From Legionella cardiaca (GTDB taxonomy: Bacteria; Pseudomonadota; Gammaproteobacteria; Legionellales; Legionellaceae), in assembly GCF_029026145.1 (NCBI RefSeq), contig NZ_CP119078.1, positions 1,673,036 to 1,737,035 on the forward strand: a stretch of DNA of 64,000 nucleotides. Direction: 5' to 3'. The translations under genes were made by a program, and so were the position numbers. Below the pieces are notes generated by a model, which saw only the letters and a list, made by a program, of their open reading frames with translations, was not told where the DNA came from and ran no database searches. How positions within the stretch are numbered: the first letter of the stretch is position 1; each line of letters opens with the position of its first letter. Below, piece by piece: positions 48,822-57,263 of the stretch.

Positions 48822-49802
48822 GTGAATCAAGAGCAAATAGAACTCGCTTTAAAATGGGCTCTTGAGTATTTGGTATCTCACAATGAGGGTACTATTAGCA
48901 GCTATAACAATATTACTGCAACCTCCTATTCCACAGTATATAAAATTATCACTTCTAAAAACACGTTCTACCTTAAAAAGACACCCCCAGAATTGTCAAC
49001 TGAAGCTCAAACGTTAATCTACCTGCATGAGCAAGGATGTAATAATATCCCAACACTCATTGCAGAAAATAAACAGTTATGTTGTTTTTTAATGAGATCT
49101 TGCGGCGATGTAACTTTACGGCATCTTTTTAAAGAAAAAGTTGATTCAGTCCTGCTGAACAGAGGGGTTCTAAATTACACCAAAATCCAACGAACTGTAG
49201 AAAACAAAATATCTCAATTAATAGGCTTAAATCTTCCTGATTGGCGGCTTGGAAAAATACCTTTGTTATACCGGGAGTTAATAGATCAAAAAGAATTGTT
49301 AATAAGTGATGGTTTGTCCAAAGAAGAAATTACAGAGCTAGAGAATGCTTACGAATTCGGCACCACACTCTGTGAATCACTATCCAACTATCAGATTCCT
49401 GAAACGATGAATCATTGCGATTTTCAGGAAAATAATATGGTGCTTGATCAAGAAACTGGTCATATCAGCATTATTGACTGGGGAGAAACCGTTATCACCC
49501 ATCCGTTTTTATCGTTAAGCGGTTGTTTATGGAACATGACTTATTTTCATGAAATAAAACCAGATGAAATTTATGAAGATTTTAAACGACAATGGATTTC
49601 CTCATGGTTAGATCTGCATCAAGAACAAGATTTACTAGATGCGTTGAACATTGCCACACGCCTAACTGGAATTTTTGCAGCATTAGGCTATAAGCGAATA
49701 TACGTTGCTACAATGGCTCAAACTCGAACCGTACAACAGGAACATCCTGGTTCTATAGCCGGCTGTTTAAGATCCTTTTTAAAAGAATCACGTTTGGCTT
49801 AA
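48822..49802 (+). CDS. APH/choline-kinase-like phosphotransferase (326 aa)
   Basis: An aminoglycoside-phosphotransferase-fold enzyme: FYLKKTPP has the ATP-binding lysine region, HCDFQENNMV (198-207) is the catalytic loop with D200 and N205, and IIDWGETVITHP (217-228) holds the metal-binding D219. It probably phosphorylates a small alcohol or amino-sugar; the substrate cannot be read. A GTG start is preceded by GTGAGGA about 16 bases upstream, so the ribosome site is weak. Alone between divergent neighbours. Confidence 0.82.
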   Translation: MNQEQIELALKWALEYLVSHNEGTISSYNNITATSYSTVYKIITSKNTFYLKKTPPELSTEAQTLIYLHEQGCNNIPTLIAENKQLCCFLMRSCGDVTLRHLFKEKVDSVLLNRGVLNYTKIQRTVENKISQLIGLNLPDWRLGKIPLLYRELIDQKELLISDGLSKEEITELENAYEFGTTLCESLSNYQIPETMNHCDFQENNMVLDQETGHISIIDWGETVITHPFLSLSGCLWNMTYFHEIKPDEIYEDFKRQWISSWLDLHQEQDLLDALNIATRLTGIFAALGYKRIYVATMAQTRTVQQEHPGSIAGCLRSFLKESRLA

Positions 49803-49936
49803 CCGCGCAAAGCCCCCCTAACGGATCACTTTGAGTTTCATCCAATCAAATAAAAGTTAAGTCTTATTTTCTTTTATCCTTAATATCTGTTAAAAAGCAA
49901 TGCTTAAAAGTTTTTATTTAAAAGTGACGGATTACT

Positions 49937-51433
49937 ATGACAAAAATTCTAATTAAAATTTTCATTATTGGTTTATTAAATTTACTTCCTTTAAATGCAA
50001 ATGCAGGTATCCCACTCTTTGAAGTAACAGCCGTTACTAAAGCGCCAAACCGGTTATTAGCGAACAGAATTCTGACAGTACAATATAAAATAAAAAACAA
50101 TAGCAATCGAACGCGAACATTGACCATCAAACCCATGCCCGGCACGGAGCAAATATCAGGAACCTCGCTTTGTCCAAACCCTTTTACTTTAGCGCCGGGG
50201 CAATCATGCTCTTTAAACCTGAGGCTTAGATCTTCGCAAATGGGCGCAGGGCTTCACTCTGGACCTATTATTTGCCAAACCAAACCAGGCACGAATATAC
50301 CTGATCCATTACTCTGCTACGGTCCTTCTGCAACTGATAGTTTGGATATAAGTGTTACTCCCTGCACTAAAGGTGTTTGCTTAAACCAAACCACTGAACA
50401 GTTATTACGAAATATCACTACTAGTTACAAGCAGCAATATAATATACCTGGTGTTTTGGCAGGTATTTGGATACCAGGGCAAGGAGAGTTAGTTATTGAG
50501 GATGGCGTTGCGGATTTAAGTACAGAGCGTCCAATTAGTTCTGCAGATCACGTCCGTATAGCGAGTCTTACTAAATCTTTCACAACAACTGTAGTTTTAC
50601 AACTGATTCAACAAGGTCTAACAACTTTAAATACTCCAATTAGTAATTTTGGTTTTAACATCCAAAATAATAGTGCTACTCTTGCCATGTTAGCAAATAT
50701 GCGCAGTGGGATTTTTAATTACAGTGCCGATCCTAATTTTCTCCAAGCCCTTGTAGATAATTTTTTAAGAAAATGGTCACCCCAAGAGTTAGTCACGATT
50801 GCCAATAGCAATAACGTCTATTTTCCCCCTAATGCAAACTGGCACTATTCAAATACCAACACCATTATATTGGGCATGATTATTGAGCAATTAACTGGCA
50901 ACTTTGTTGGTAATGAAATAAGTAATAGAATTATCAAACCCTTAGGTCTTAGCGAAACAAGCTATCCTACAACACCAAATATGCCTATCCCTTTTGTAAG
51001 AGGATACGCCGGTACTGATCGCGAAGATGTTACCTTTATCGACCCTTCTTTTTCCGGCGCAGCTGGAGGAATGATTTCTACACTTGGTGATTTAAGAATA
51101 TGGGTTAAAGCACTTGCAACAGGCAGCCTCTTATCACCACTAATGCAGCAGCAACGAGTAAATAGTCTTTTACCGATTAGTTTCAATCCTTGCGCTGATA
51201 ATGATCCTACACGCCCCCACCCTACTTGTCCTGAATATGACAAATACGGTTATGGGATGGGAGCTATTAATGGCTGGATAGGACATACAGGTGATTATTT
51301 TGGCTATCTGTTACTAATGATGCATGAACCTCACAGCGGCGCTACGGTGGTAATCATCGTTAATATTTCTGGAGTAGGAGCCCATATTCCAACGGATCTA
51401 TTTAGAGAGTATCTCAACATTATAACCGTTTGA
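49937..51433 (+). CDS. Exported class C beta-lactamase-fold serine hydrolase (498 aa)
   Basis: A signal peptide (cut near NANA/GI) leads into a beta-sandwich domain (about 25-145) with cysteines spaced like disulfides, then a penicillin-binding/beta-lactamase domain (about 155-495). Active-site motifs are S210-L-T-K213, Y304-S-N306 and H450-T-G452. These fit AmpC-type esterases and D-Ala-D-Ala carboxypeptidases. HTG instead of KTG is common in the esterase and DD-peptidase branches, so a peptidoglycan or ester hydrolase is likelier than an antibiotic lactamase. The extra N-terminal domain is unusual for that group. Confidence 0.85.
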   Translation: MTKILIKIFIIGLLNLLPLNANAGIPLFEVTAVTKAPNRLLANRILTVQYKIKNNSNRTRTLTIKPMPGTEQISGTSLCPNPFTLAPGQSCSLNLRLRSSQMGAGLHSGPIICQTKPGTNIPDPLLCYGPSATDSLDISVTPCTKGVCLNQTTEQLLRNITTSYKQQYNIPGVLAGIWIPGQGELVIEDGVADLSTERPISSADHVRIASLTKSFTTTVVLQLIQQGLTTLNTPISNFGFNIQNNSATLAMLANMRSGIFNYSADPNFLQALVDNFLRKWSPQELVTIANSNNVYFPPNANWHYSNTNTIILGMIIEQLTGNFVGNEISNRIIKPLGLSETSYPTTPNMPIPFVRGYAGTDREDVTFIDPSFSGAAGGMISTLGDLRIWVKALATGSLLSPLMQQQRVNSLLPISFNPCADNDPTRPHPTCPEYDKYGYGMGAINGWIGHTGDYFGYLLLMMHEPHSGATVVIIVNISGVGAHIPTDLFREYLNIITV

Positions 51434-51458
51434 TATTCGACTAGATTAGCAAACATAG

Positions 51459-51487
51459 CCTGGTTGAGGCATATAGTGACAACCAGG
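51459..51487. repeat. REP-like palindrome (CCTGGTTG type)
   Basis: CCTGGTTG at 51459-51466 pairs with CAACCAGG at 51480-51487. It closely matches the one at 61246-61272 (AGCCTGGTTG...GTGACAACCAGG). It follows the serine hydrolase stop by 25 bp. Confidence 0.6.
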
Positions 51488-51548
51488 TTTCCATTTCATT
51501 AACAAGAAATTTATGGGTATTTACGGCAATCAGCTTTGTAGAGCAAGT

Positions 51549-51579
51549 AGTAGGTTGGGTCATTTTGACCCAACCTACT
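51549..51579. repeat. Hairpin of the AGTAGGTTGGGTC family
   Basis: AGTAGGTTGGGTC at 51549-51561 pairs perfectly with 51567-51579 around a 5-base loop (ATTTT). It is present twice more, inverted, around 54397-54530. It also sits between convergent genes and could serve as a terminator. Confidence 0.75.
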
Positions 51580-51652
51580 TCGCTATTTGAAATATTGGAT
51601 GAGAAGCAACGGCATTGGCGCCTTTTGTTTATTAATCAGTCCTTATTCATTA

Positions 51653-54241
51653 TTACAGTCCAAACTCCGCAGTTTTTTGGGGCTGTGGATTTGTTGAACT
51701 ATTTATTTCATGTTGCTTTGATAAAGGAGAAAAGAATCTCAAATTATCAACCGACTCAGAGAGTACGCTATCTGCATCCGGTTTTGGACTCACGCCAAGT
51801 TTGAGTTGTAAAGCTCGTGAAACATAACCTAATGTAACCAGGGCATAATGACCTTTAACAGCTTCCTGGATCGGGTAAGGTCCATTAAATGTTCCTAAAT
51901 CGGGTCCAAGTTCTGGATCCACACACCAGCCCTGCTCAGCACTAAAAGTTCCTGTTTGGATCTCATTTAGAATGAGAAGGACTTTGGCTTCTGGCTCATA
52001 AATCCCTGGTTTGATTTCACCCTTTAAGCTGTAGGCTATATTTTCTTGGCCCATCCAGTAAGCCATTTGCCGAGCATAGCGCTCTACGTCAATAATCGAT
52101 AAAAACATTTCTCTGGCTTTTTCTTGAGGAATTTGACCAATTTCACTAAAGGCTTGAATATGTAGCCTAATGATACAATTTGCAGTTTCAAGCCATAGAC
52201 TAGATGAGTCTATCTGAGGATTTTTTTCAATAATACGACAAGCCCTCATTCCTAGACACAGCTCTAAACAGAGCATAGCCTCGGCAACAAAAGTCGCACG
52301 AATGCGATTTTTCTGATTAGGAAGTTTGGTTCGGACTAACTCCTTAAAAAAACTTGTCGCAGTCGATGAAGGATTTATAGAGGTAAACTCTTCCAAATTT
52401 TTCCAATCGCCTTCATCAGCAAGTCCAGTTAGACGGATGTTAGGCCACTTGCAATTTTTCCAACCAGATAGTCTTCCCGCCCCTACATTTTCCCAATTAT
52501 TATGGCGGCGTGAAAAACTAACTAAAGACAGATATCGTCCATTGTCTGTACGGTTTTCTTCAATATGACGTGTATGAAATAGATCTATGATTTCATCATA
52601 GACTATTCCCATATCCAGAAACACCAATAAATCATGCAATGCTGCTTGAGCTCCATGATAAGCTTGTTCCATGGATATATCAGGTGAATTTAAATACTCA
52701 AAATAATTAGGATGAGCACTGTACTCATATACAAGATGAGTATCATTTTGAGTTTGGATACTCTCCATCAATTGAGTGTATTCTTGTTCTGTTATGTGGT
52801 TATTTTTTACTAAATCCATTAAATAATTATTTAATCCTGTCATTTTTTTTAAGGATAATGCTTCAGGAAATTCACTTTTTAATCCGAGCACTTCTTTATT
52901 CTGGTTTAAAAAATCCACGGTTATTTTTTGCTGAAAGAGTGATTGCGCATCCTCCCCTTTTTTCTGTATTTTTATGGCGTGAATTTTTTCTTCGTTTTTA
53001 TCCTTAAATAATATTGTTCTCCCTTGTATACGTAGAAAAGTACAATTTTCAGGAATGACGAAAGGTGATTGAGTAAATACCTCTTCATTATATTGCTTCA
53101 ATTTATGATTTAACGCCTCTCGGGAGGCAGTAGGTTTTTTTCCAATTTTTTCTTCCAGAATAGAATTTCTACATTCTGGTTCAGTCAACGGAAAGAATAT
53201 GGATCGTGCAAACATGGACCAAGTTTCTAAAGTCTCACCTTCCCAACAAATACAAAGTTCATGTAATTGATAAAAAGCTTGTATCAAATCCAAATTTTCA
53301 TCTTGGAATAATTGTTGAACAAATTCATCCAACTCTTTTTTAGGGAGATAAGATAAATGGATGGTAATGCTTTTAATGGCTTCATAGCGAAACTTAGATT
53401 CAGAAGACAATTGTAAAAAAAATCGTATATTTTGCAGAAGCGTAGTGTGAGGATTATTTCTTTTTGCAACTTCATAATAAAGTGGGAAAGAACCGCTTTG
53501 GAGGAAATTATCCTGGCTAAAAGGATGTAGACTAACGATTTCAATTAAATCTTTACGATCTTCCAGATTAGAAGCATTCCAGTAATTATGGTCTTCTATT
53601 ATCGAAACGAGATTATTAAAGAAAATAGGGTTGTTATAATGAGGGTCTAAACAATAGGGTTGTATGGCTGCAATAAAAACACTAAAACCCTCGTAATAAC
53701 CATTTTCTACAGCATTGAGCATCTTTCGAAGTCTTGATTTGTTACTGCCAACTTGTGTAAGTTTTGCTCTTGGTCTATCAGATGAATCTAAAGTCGATGG
53801 AAATACCCTTGGAGGAATACTTAAATACCCGATAAGGGCAGGGAATAATTGTTGACCAGTCCATGCACAATATTGTTCAAAGCTCAAGTCATAAGCTAAT
53901 TTTCTCTGAAAATAGTCATTTTTTAAGAGATGTTTTAATGAAGAGTTGAGAACTGACCAATTATTATCTTCCAATAATAAAAAGTTACATATCTCAATTA
54001 AATTTTCATTTGAATTTTCTGGAGTTAGTAAAGCACTTAGGGAATTATCTAATTTAGATATGAGATGAGGGTTTTTACGTAAATAATTACATGCAAAATC
54101 TGCGGCATTAGCCCAATCAGGGTAATTTTGAAAATAATCCAGAATTCCTTCGACAATCGAATCAGCGTCTTCAGAGTAATAAGTTTTTAAGAAGCTTTCT
54201 AAGTCCAATGTATCGTAGAATTTTTCTTCAATTTGTATCAT
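51653..54241 (-). CDS. Large soluble protein of unknown function (862 aa), putative effector
   Basis: The product has no signal peptide or membrane span. Residues 1 to about 390 are helical. Around 405-440 a strand-rich stretch reads RTILFKDKNEEKIHAIKIQK, recalling the N-lobe of kinases (AIK lysine), and about 535-570 reads HDLLVFLDMGIVYDEIIDLFH, but no clear catalytic loop or DFG is seen. Residues 640-830 are helical. Size, solubility and lack of a bacterial family resemble Legionella effectors. The stop lies within the serine-hydrolase-side repeat region; the ATG at 54241 has no strong ribosome site. Confidence 0.65.
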   Translation of the reverse strand: MIQIEEKFYDTLDLESFLKTYYSEDADSIVEGILDYFQNYPDWANAADFACNYLRKNPHLISKLDNSLSALLTPENSNENLIEICNFLLLEDNNWSVLNSSLKHLLKNDYFQRKLAYDLSFEQYCAWTGQQLFPALIGYLSIPPRVFPSTLDSSDRPRAKLTQVGSNKSRLRKMLNAVENGYYEGFSVFIAAIQPYCLDPHYNNPIFFNNLVSIIEDHNYWNASNLEDRKDLIEIVSLHPFSQDNFLQSGSFPLYYEVAKRNNPHTTLLQNIRFFLQLSSESKFRYEAIKSITIHLSYLPKKELDEFVQQLFQDENLDLIQAFYQLHELCICWEGETLETWSMFARSIFFPLTEPECRNSILEEKIGKKPTASREALNHKLKQYNEEVFTQSPFVIPENCTFLRIQGRTILFKDKNEEKIHAIKIQKKGEDAQSLFQQKITVDFLNQNKEVLGLKSEFPEALSLKKMTGLNNYLMDLVKNNHITEQEYTQLMESIQTQNDTHLVYEYSAHPNYFEYLNSPDISMEQAYHGAQAALHDLLVFLDMGIVYDEIIDLFHTRHIEENRTDNGRYLSLVSFSRRHNNWENVGAGRLSGWKNCKWPNIRLTGLADEGDWKNLEEFTSINPSSTATSFFKELVRTKLPNQKNRIRATFVAEAMLCLELCLGMRACRIIEKNPQIDSSSLWLETANCIIRLHIQAFSEIGQIPQEKAREMFLSIIDVERYARQMAYWMGQENIAYSLKGEIKPGIYEPEAKVLLILNEIQTGTFSAEQGWCVDPELGPDLGTFNGPYPIQEAVKGHYALVTLGYVSRALQLKLGVSPKPDADSVLSESVDNLRFFSPLSKQHEINSSTNPQPQKTAEFGL

Positions 54242-54320
54242 GGTAGCGTTTCTTATCCAATATTTAAGATCAATATTTTAACAATTTGATGCTTATTGTG
54301 TCAATAACTCAAAAAGTGCA

Positions 54321-54396
54321 GCAAGCATAGGCTAGGCTGCAAAGCCTAACGATTTCTTTATGAAACTAAAAACTACGTTGACCAGTTAAATTGAAG
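54321..54396 (+). repeat. Degenerate half of the 60536-type MITE-like element
   Basis: Starts GCAAGCATAGGCTAGGCTGC and continues through GTTGACCAGT, aligning with the left half of the element at 60536-60684 with scattered changes. The right terminal repeat is missing, apparently replaced or interrupted by the adjacent 54397 element. Confidence 0.7.
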
Positions 54397-54530
54397 CGAG
54401 TAGGTTGGGTCATTTTGACCCAACCATTCAAAGTTTGACAGAAGTCTAAAAGGGCAATCAGAAAACCTGAATTGAAATTCGGCCTAACCTTAGGAATTTT
54501 GTTGGGTCAAAACGACCCAACCTACTCGCT
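54397..54530. mobile_element. MITE-like element with GCGAGTAGGTTGGGTC ends
   Basis: GCGAGTAGGTTGGGTC begins at 54397 and its reverse complement GACCCAACCTACTCGC ends near 54529. Each end is itself a hairpin (TTGGGTC with GACCCAA). The 70-bp core has no open frame. The length (about 134 bp), terminal repeats and lack of genes fit a MITE or bacterial interspersed mosaic element. Confidence 0.65.
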
Positions 54531-54824
54531 GCCGAAAATATTTTACAAAAATTTAATTGTTCCCCGTGGGACATTAAACCTCAAAGTTTTGTATCACCTG
54601 TAAAAGTTTATGAGTAAGTAAGAAAAAGTTGCTTTCATGGTTTCCAGCAAAGTTATGTTTCTGTTGTAGAGACATGCAGCGCCTGACAGCTCTTCAATGT
54701 TCTTTCGTATTAATTTTGTTCTCTATGTAGATACTGAATGGATTTAGTGCAAATAATTGACCAACTCATCATAAAACGATATCATTGATCATAAAATAAT
54801 CAATAATGCATAAGGAACTCTATT

Positions 54825-56552
54825 ATGCTGCATTTACATCTCAAAAAAAATCAAATCGAACAATTAATCTCCGAATTGAAACAAAAAAAAAATGAAGTCA
54901 CCCATCTTGATTTGAGCGAAAATAATCTTGGGCAAAATACAGAGGCAGAACTAGTAGCTCTATTTAGTATTCTCAAAATTTCTGTAGTCACCCATCTTGA
55001 TTTGAGATGGAACAAGCTTTTTCAAAAGACCGCAGAAGAGCTGGTAGCCATATTGAGCGCCCTCAGAGATTCTGGAGTTACTCATCTTGATTTAGGCAGG
55101 AATAATCTTGGACAAAAGACAGAGGCAGAGCTGGTAGCCCTATTGAATATTCTCAAAAATTCTGGCGTCACCCATCTTAGTTTAAGGAGGAATAATCTTT
55201 GTCAAAAGACAGGAAAAGAGTTGGCAGCAATATTTAGTGTCCTTAAGGATTCGGGAATTACCCATCTTGATTTGGGCGAGAGTGAACTTGAGGAAAAGAG
55301 TGGAGAAGAGCTGGTAGCTATATTGGGCGCCCTCAAAAATTCGGGAATCACTCATCTTGATTTGAGCAGAAATAATCTTGGGCAAAGGACCGGAGAAGAG
55401 CTAGTAGCTATATTGAGCACCCTCAAAGATTCGGGAATCACGCATCTTGATTTGCGGGGGAATAATCTTGGGCAAAGGACCGGAGAAGAGCTGGTAGCTA
55501 TATTGAGCACCCTCAAAGATTCGGGAATCACGCATCTTGATTTGCGGGGGAATAATCTTGGGCAAAGGACCGGAGAAGAGCTGGTAGCTATATTGAGTGT
55601 CCTCAAAAATTCAGGAGTTACCCATCTTTGTTTGGCTATAAATGGACTTGGGCAAAGGACTGCAGAAGAGCTGGTAGCTATATTAATCGTCCTCAAAGAT
55701 TTGGGAATCACTCATCTTAATTTGGAGTTTAATAATCTTGGGCAAAAGAGCGGGGAAGAGCTTGTAGCTATATTGAGCGTCTTCAAGGATTCGGGAATCA
55801 CCCACCTTAATTTGAGCGGGAATAAACTTTGGCAAAAGACTGCAGAAGAGCTGGTAGCTATATTGAGTGTCCTCAAAAATTCGGGAATCACTCATCTTAA
55901 TTTGAGCGAGAATAATCTTGGGGAGAAGACTGCAGAAGAGCTTATAGCTATATTGAATGTCCTCAAAGATTCGGGAATTACCCATCTTAATTTGAGCGGC
56001 AATAAACTTGAGGAGAAGACCACAGAAGAGCTTATAGCTATATTGAGTGTCCTCAAAGATTCGGGAATCACTCATCTTAATTTGAGCGGGAATAATCTTG
56101 GGCAAAAGACCGGAGAAGAGTTGGTAGCTATATTGAGCGTGCTCAAAGATTCGGGAATCATCCATCTTGATTTGACACGAAATCGTCTTGGAGATAGAAC
56201 AGCAGAAGATTTGACGCTTATTGTTCAAGCAATACCTCAAAATATTGAAACAGTGTCTGTAATGGCTTGCGAATTAGCGGTGATGAGCTCAGAACAACGT
56301 CAAGCCATTCAAACACGCTTTCCTAGAGCAGAACAAATTATTTTAACTGATGAACACGATAAACCATTAGATCCATCTTTAAGTAGAGCCGATGCCAATA
56401 CTTATATACGCCTTGGATTTCAGGCATCTACTCCATCATTATTTAATACAGCCTCCTTCTTCATCGCGAGGAATAACGATAAGTTCGGCCCCAAAGAGGA
56501 AAGCAAACTTACCGAGGCTACAAAGGAAGGTATCAATCAATTTAGAAAATAA
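54825..56552 (+). CDS. Leucine-rich-repeat protein of 15 near-identical units (575 aa), putative effector
   Basis: Residues about 24-470 are fifteen 30-residue units of the form ITHLDLSxNNLGQRTGEELVAILSxLKDSG, ribonuclease-inhibitor-type LRRs with a beta strand (THLDL) and an amphipathic helix. Such solenoids bind other proteins. A non-repeat C-terminus of about 105 residues follows (IETVSVMACELAVMS... to a Lys-rich end), a plausible Dot/Icm signal region. There is no signal peptide. The ribosome site AAGGA sits about 10 bases upstream. Host target unknown. Confidence 0.8.
   Translation: MLHLHLKKNQIEQLISELKQKKNEVTHLDLSENNLGQNTEAELVALFSILKISVVTHLDLRWNKLFQKTAEELVAILSALRDSGVTHLDLGRNNLGQKTEAELVALLNILKNSGVTHLSLRRNNLCQKTGKELAAIFSVLKDSGITHLDLGESELEEKSGEELVAILGALKNSGITHLDLSRNNLGQRTGEELVAILSTLKDSGITHLDLRGNNLGQRTGEELVAILSTLKDSGITHLDLRGNNLGQRTGEELVAILSVLKNSGVTHLCLAINGLGQRTAEELVAILIVLKDLGITHLNLEFNNLGQKSGEELVAILSVFKDSGITHLNLSGNKLWQKTAEELVAILSVLKNSGITHLNLSENNLGEKTAEELIAILNVLKDSGITHLNLSGNKLEEKTTEELIAILSVLKDSGITHLNLSGNNLGQKTGEELVAILSVLKDSGIIHLDLTRNRLGDRTAEDLTLIVQAIPQNIETVSVMACELAVMSSEQRQAIQTRFPRAEQIILTDEHDKPLDPSLSRADANTYIRLGFQASTPSLFNTASFFIARNNDKFGPKEESKLTEATKEGINQFRK
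54898..56185 (+). repeat. 15 tandem 90-bp LRR-coding repeats
   Basis: Units of 90 bp, each beginning near ACCCATCTTGATTTGA, run through the LRR gene. The units at about 55431-55520 and 55521-55610 are identical over nearly the whole length, a sign of recent duplication and a possible site of repeat-number change. Confidence 0.9.
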
Positions 56553-56560
56553 TAGTAAGT

Positions 56561-56598
56561 AGCAAGCGTAGCCCGGATTAGCGCAGCGTAATCCGGGA
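56561..56598 (+). repeat. REP element left of the RAYT pseudogene
   Basis: AGCAAGCGTAG is followed by a palindrome, CCCGGATTA at 56572-56580 with TAATCCGGG at 56589-56597. The GTAG tetranucleotide 5' of the palindrome is characteristic of REPs used by RAYTs. The inverted partner is at 57194-57231 with only about two differences. It begins 9 bp after the LRR gene stop. Confidence 0.85.
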
Positions 56599-56610
56599 TG
56601 GATGCCTTTC

Positions 56611-57127
56611 TCATTCACCAAGTCCCCAATACTCCCCACTCTTCCAATTTTTAATAATAATCCCTTGTTGAATATACCGATGGATACTTGAATATGGCCA
56701 ACTTTCTGGCTTTGAAGTATAACCATGTTTACAGGATTATAATGAATATAATCAATGTGTTTCTCCAAATCATGGTCATCTCTAATACGATGCTCCCAAA
56801 AGCGATTTTGCCAAACATTTCCTTCACCACGATTATTTCTGTTAACCACCCCCCTTTTTTTATTAACCCTTGCGTGAAACGCGTTTTAATTAAGCGCCAG
56901 CGTTGAGAATAATTGCAATCTTCTTTAGGTAGCTCCCCTATCAAATGCAAGTGATCCGGCAGTACAATAATGGCATGCGTCTTAAAGTTAAATTTAGCCT
57001 TCACAGCACGAAATGATTGACCTAATACATCAATATAGGTCGTTAAATAGGTAGATTTTCTGCTTTTCAAAGTTAACGTGAAAAAATAAATAGCACCATG
57101 AGAATAATCGCGACGATAGTTGACCAT
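56611..57127 (-). pseudogene. Frameshifted REP-associated tyrosine transposase (RAYT/TnpA-REP)
   Basis: The sequence begins MVNYRRDYSHGAIYFFTLTL, the standard RAYT start, and keeps the HUH motif in PDHLHLIGELP plus a candidate catalytic Tyr in NYSQRWRLIKTRF. Two frameshifts break it. The first is at an A7G6 run (coding strand; 56849-56861), after which VWQNRFWEHRIRDDHDLEKH continues in another frame. The second is near 56728-56732, one base lost after IHYNPV, after which HGYTSKPESWPYSSIHRY continues in the third frame to a TGA at 56611. Intact RAYTs nick and mobilise REP sequences. Flanking inverted REPs show it was a complete RAYT-REP unit. An upstream in-frame ATG at 57181 is less likely as start. 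Confidence 0.88.
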
Positions 57128-57193
57128 AAGCAATCCCTTAGGTTGGATGACGCGATGATAAAACTTGGGGAGTTGATGCAATATCTTTGAAAA

Positions 57194-57231
57194 TCCCGGA
57201 TTATGCTGCGCTAATCCGGGCTACGCATGCT
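57194..57231 (-). repeat. REP element right of the RAYT pseudogene (inverted)
   Basis: CCCGGATTA at 57195-57203 pairs with TAATCCGGG at 57212-57220, followed by CTACGCATGCT. Read on the minus strand it matches the left REP in 36 of about 38 bases. Confidence 0.85.
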
Positions 57232-57263
57232 AATAAAAAATATTGAGGGAAAATTATTAGCGG

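Larger units (their letters stand above)
54242..54824. other. Gene-free region with nested REP/MITE-like elements
   Basis: This 583-bp region lies between divergent genes. It holds a degenerate copy (54321-54396) of the element at 60536-60684, directly joined to a second element (54397-54530) whose ends are inverted repeats. The remaining 290 bp before the LRR gene is AT-rich, with the AAGGAACTC ribosome site just upstream of 54825. Confidence 0.6.

Noticed and set aside
49937..51433. Antibiotic beta-lactamase of class C
   Set aside because: Fold motifs are present, but the third motif is HTG and there is an extra N-terminal domain, so a peptidase or esterase is more likely.
55182..56240. 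Minus-strand frames of 67-185 codons opposite the LRR gene
   Set aside because: Created by the 90-bp repeat periodicity; they have no signal, motif or ribosome site.
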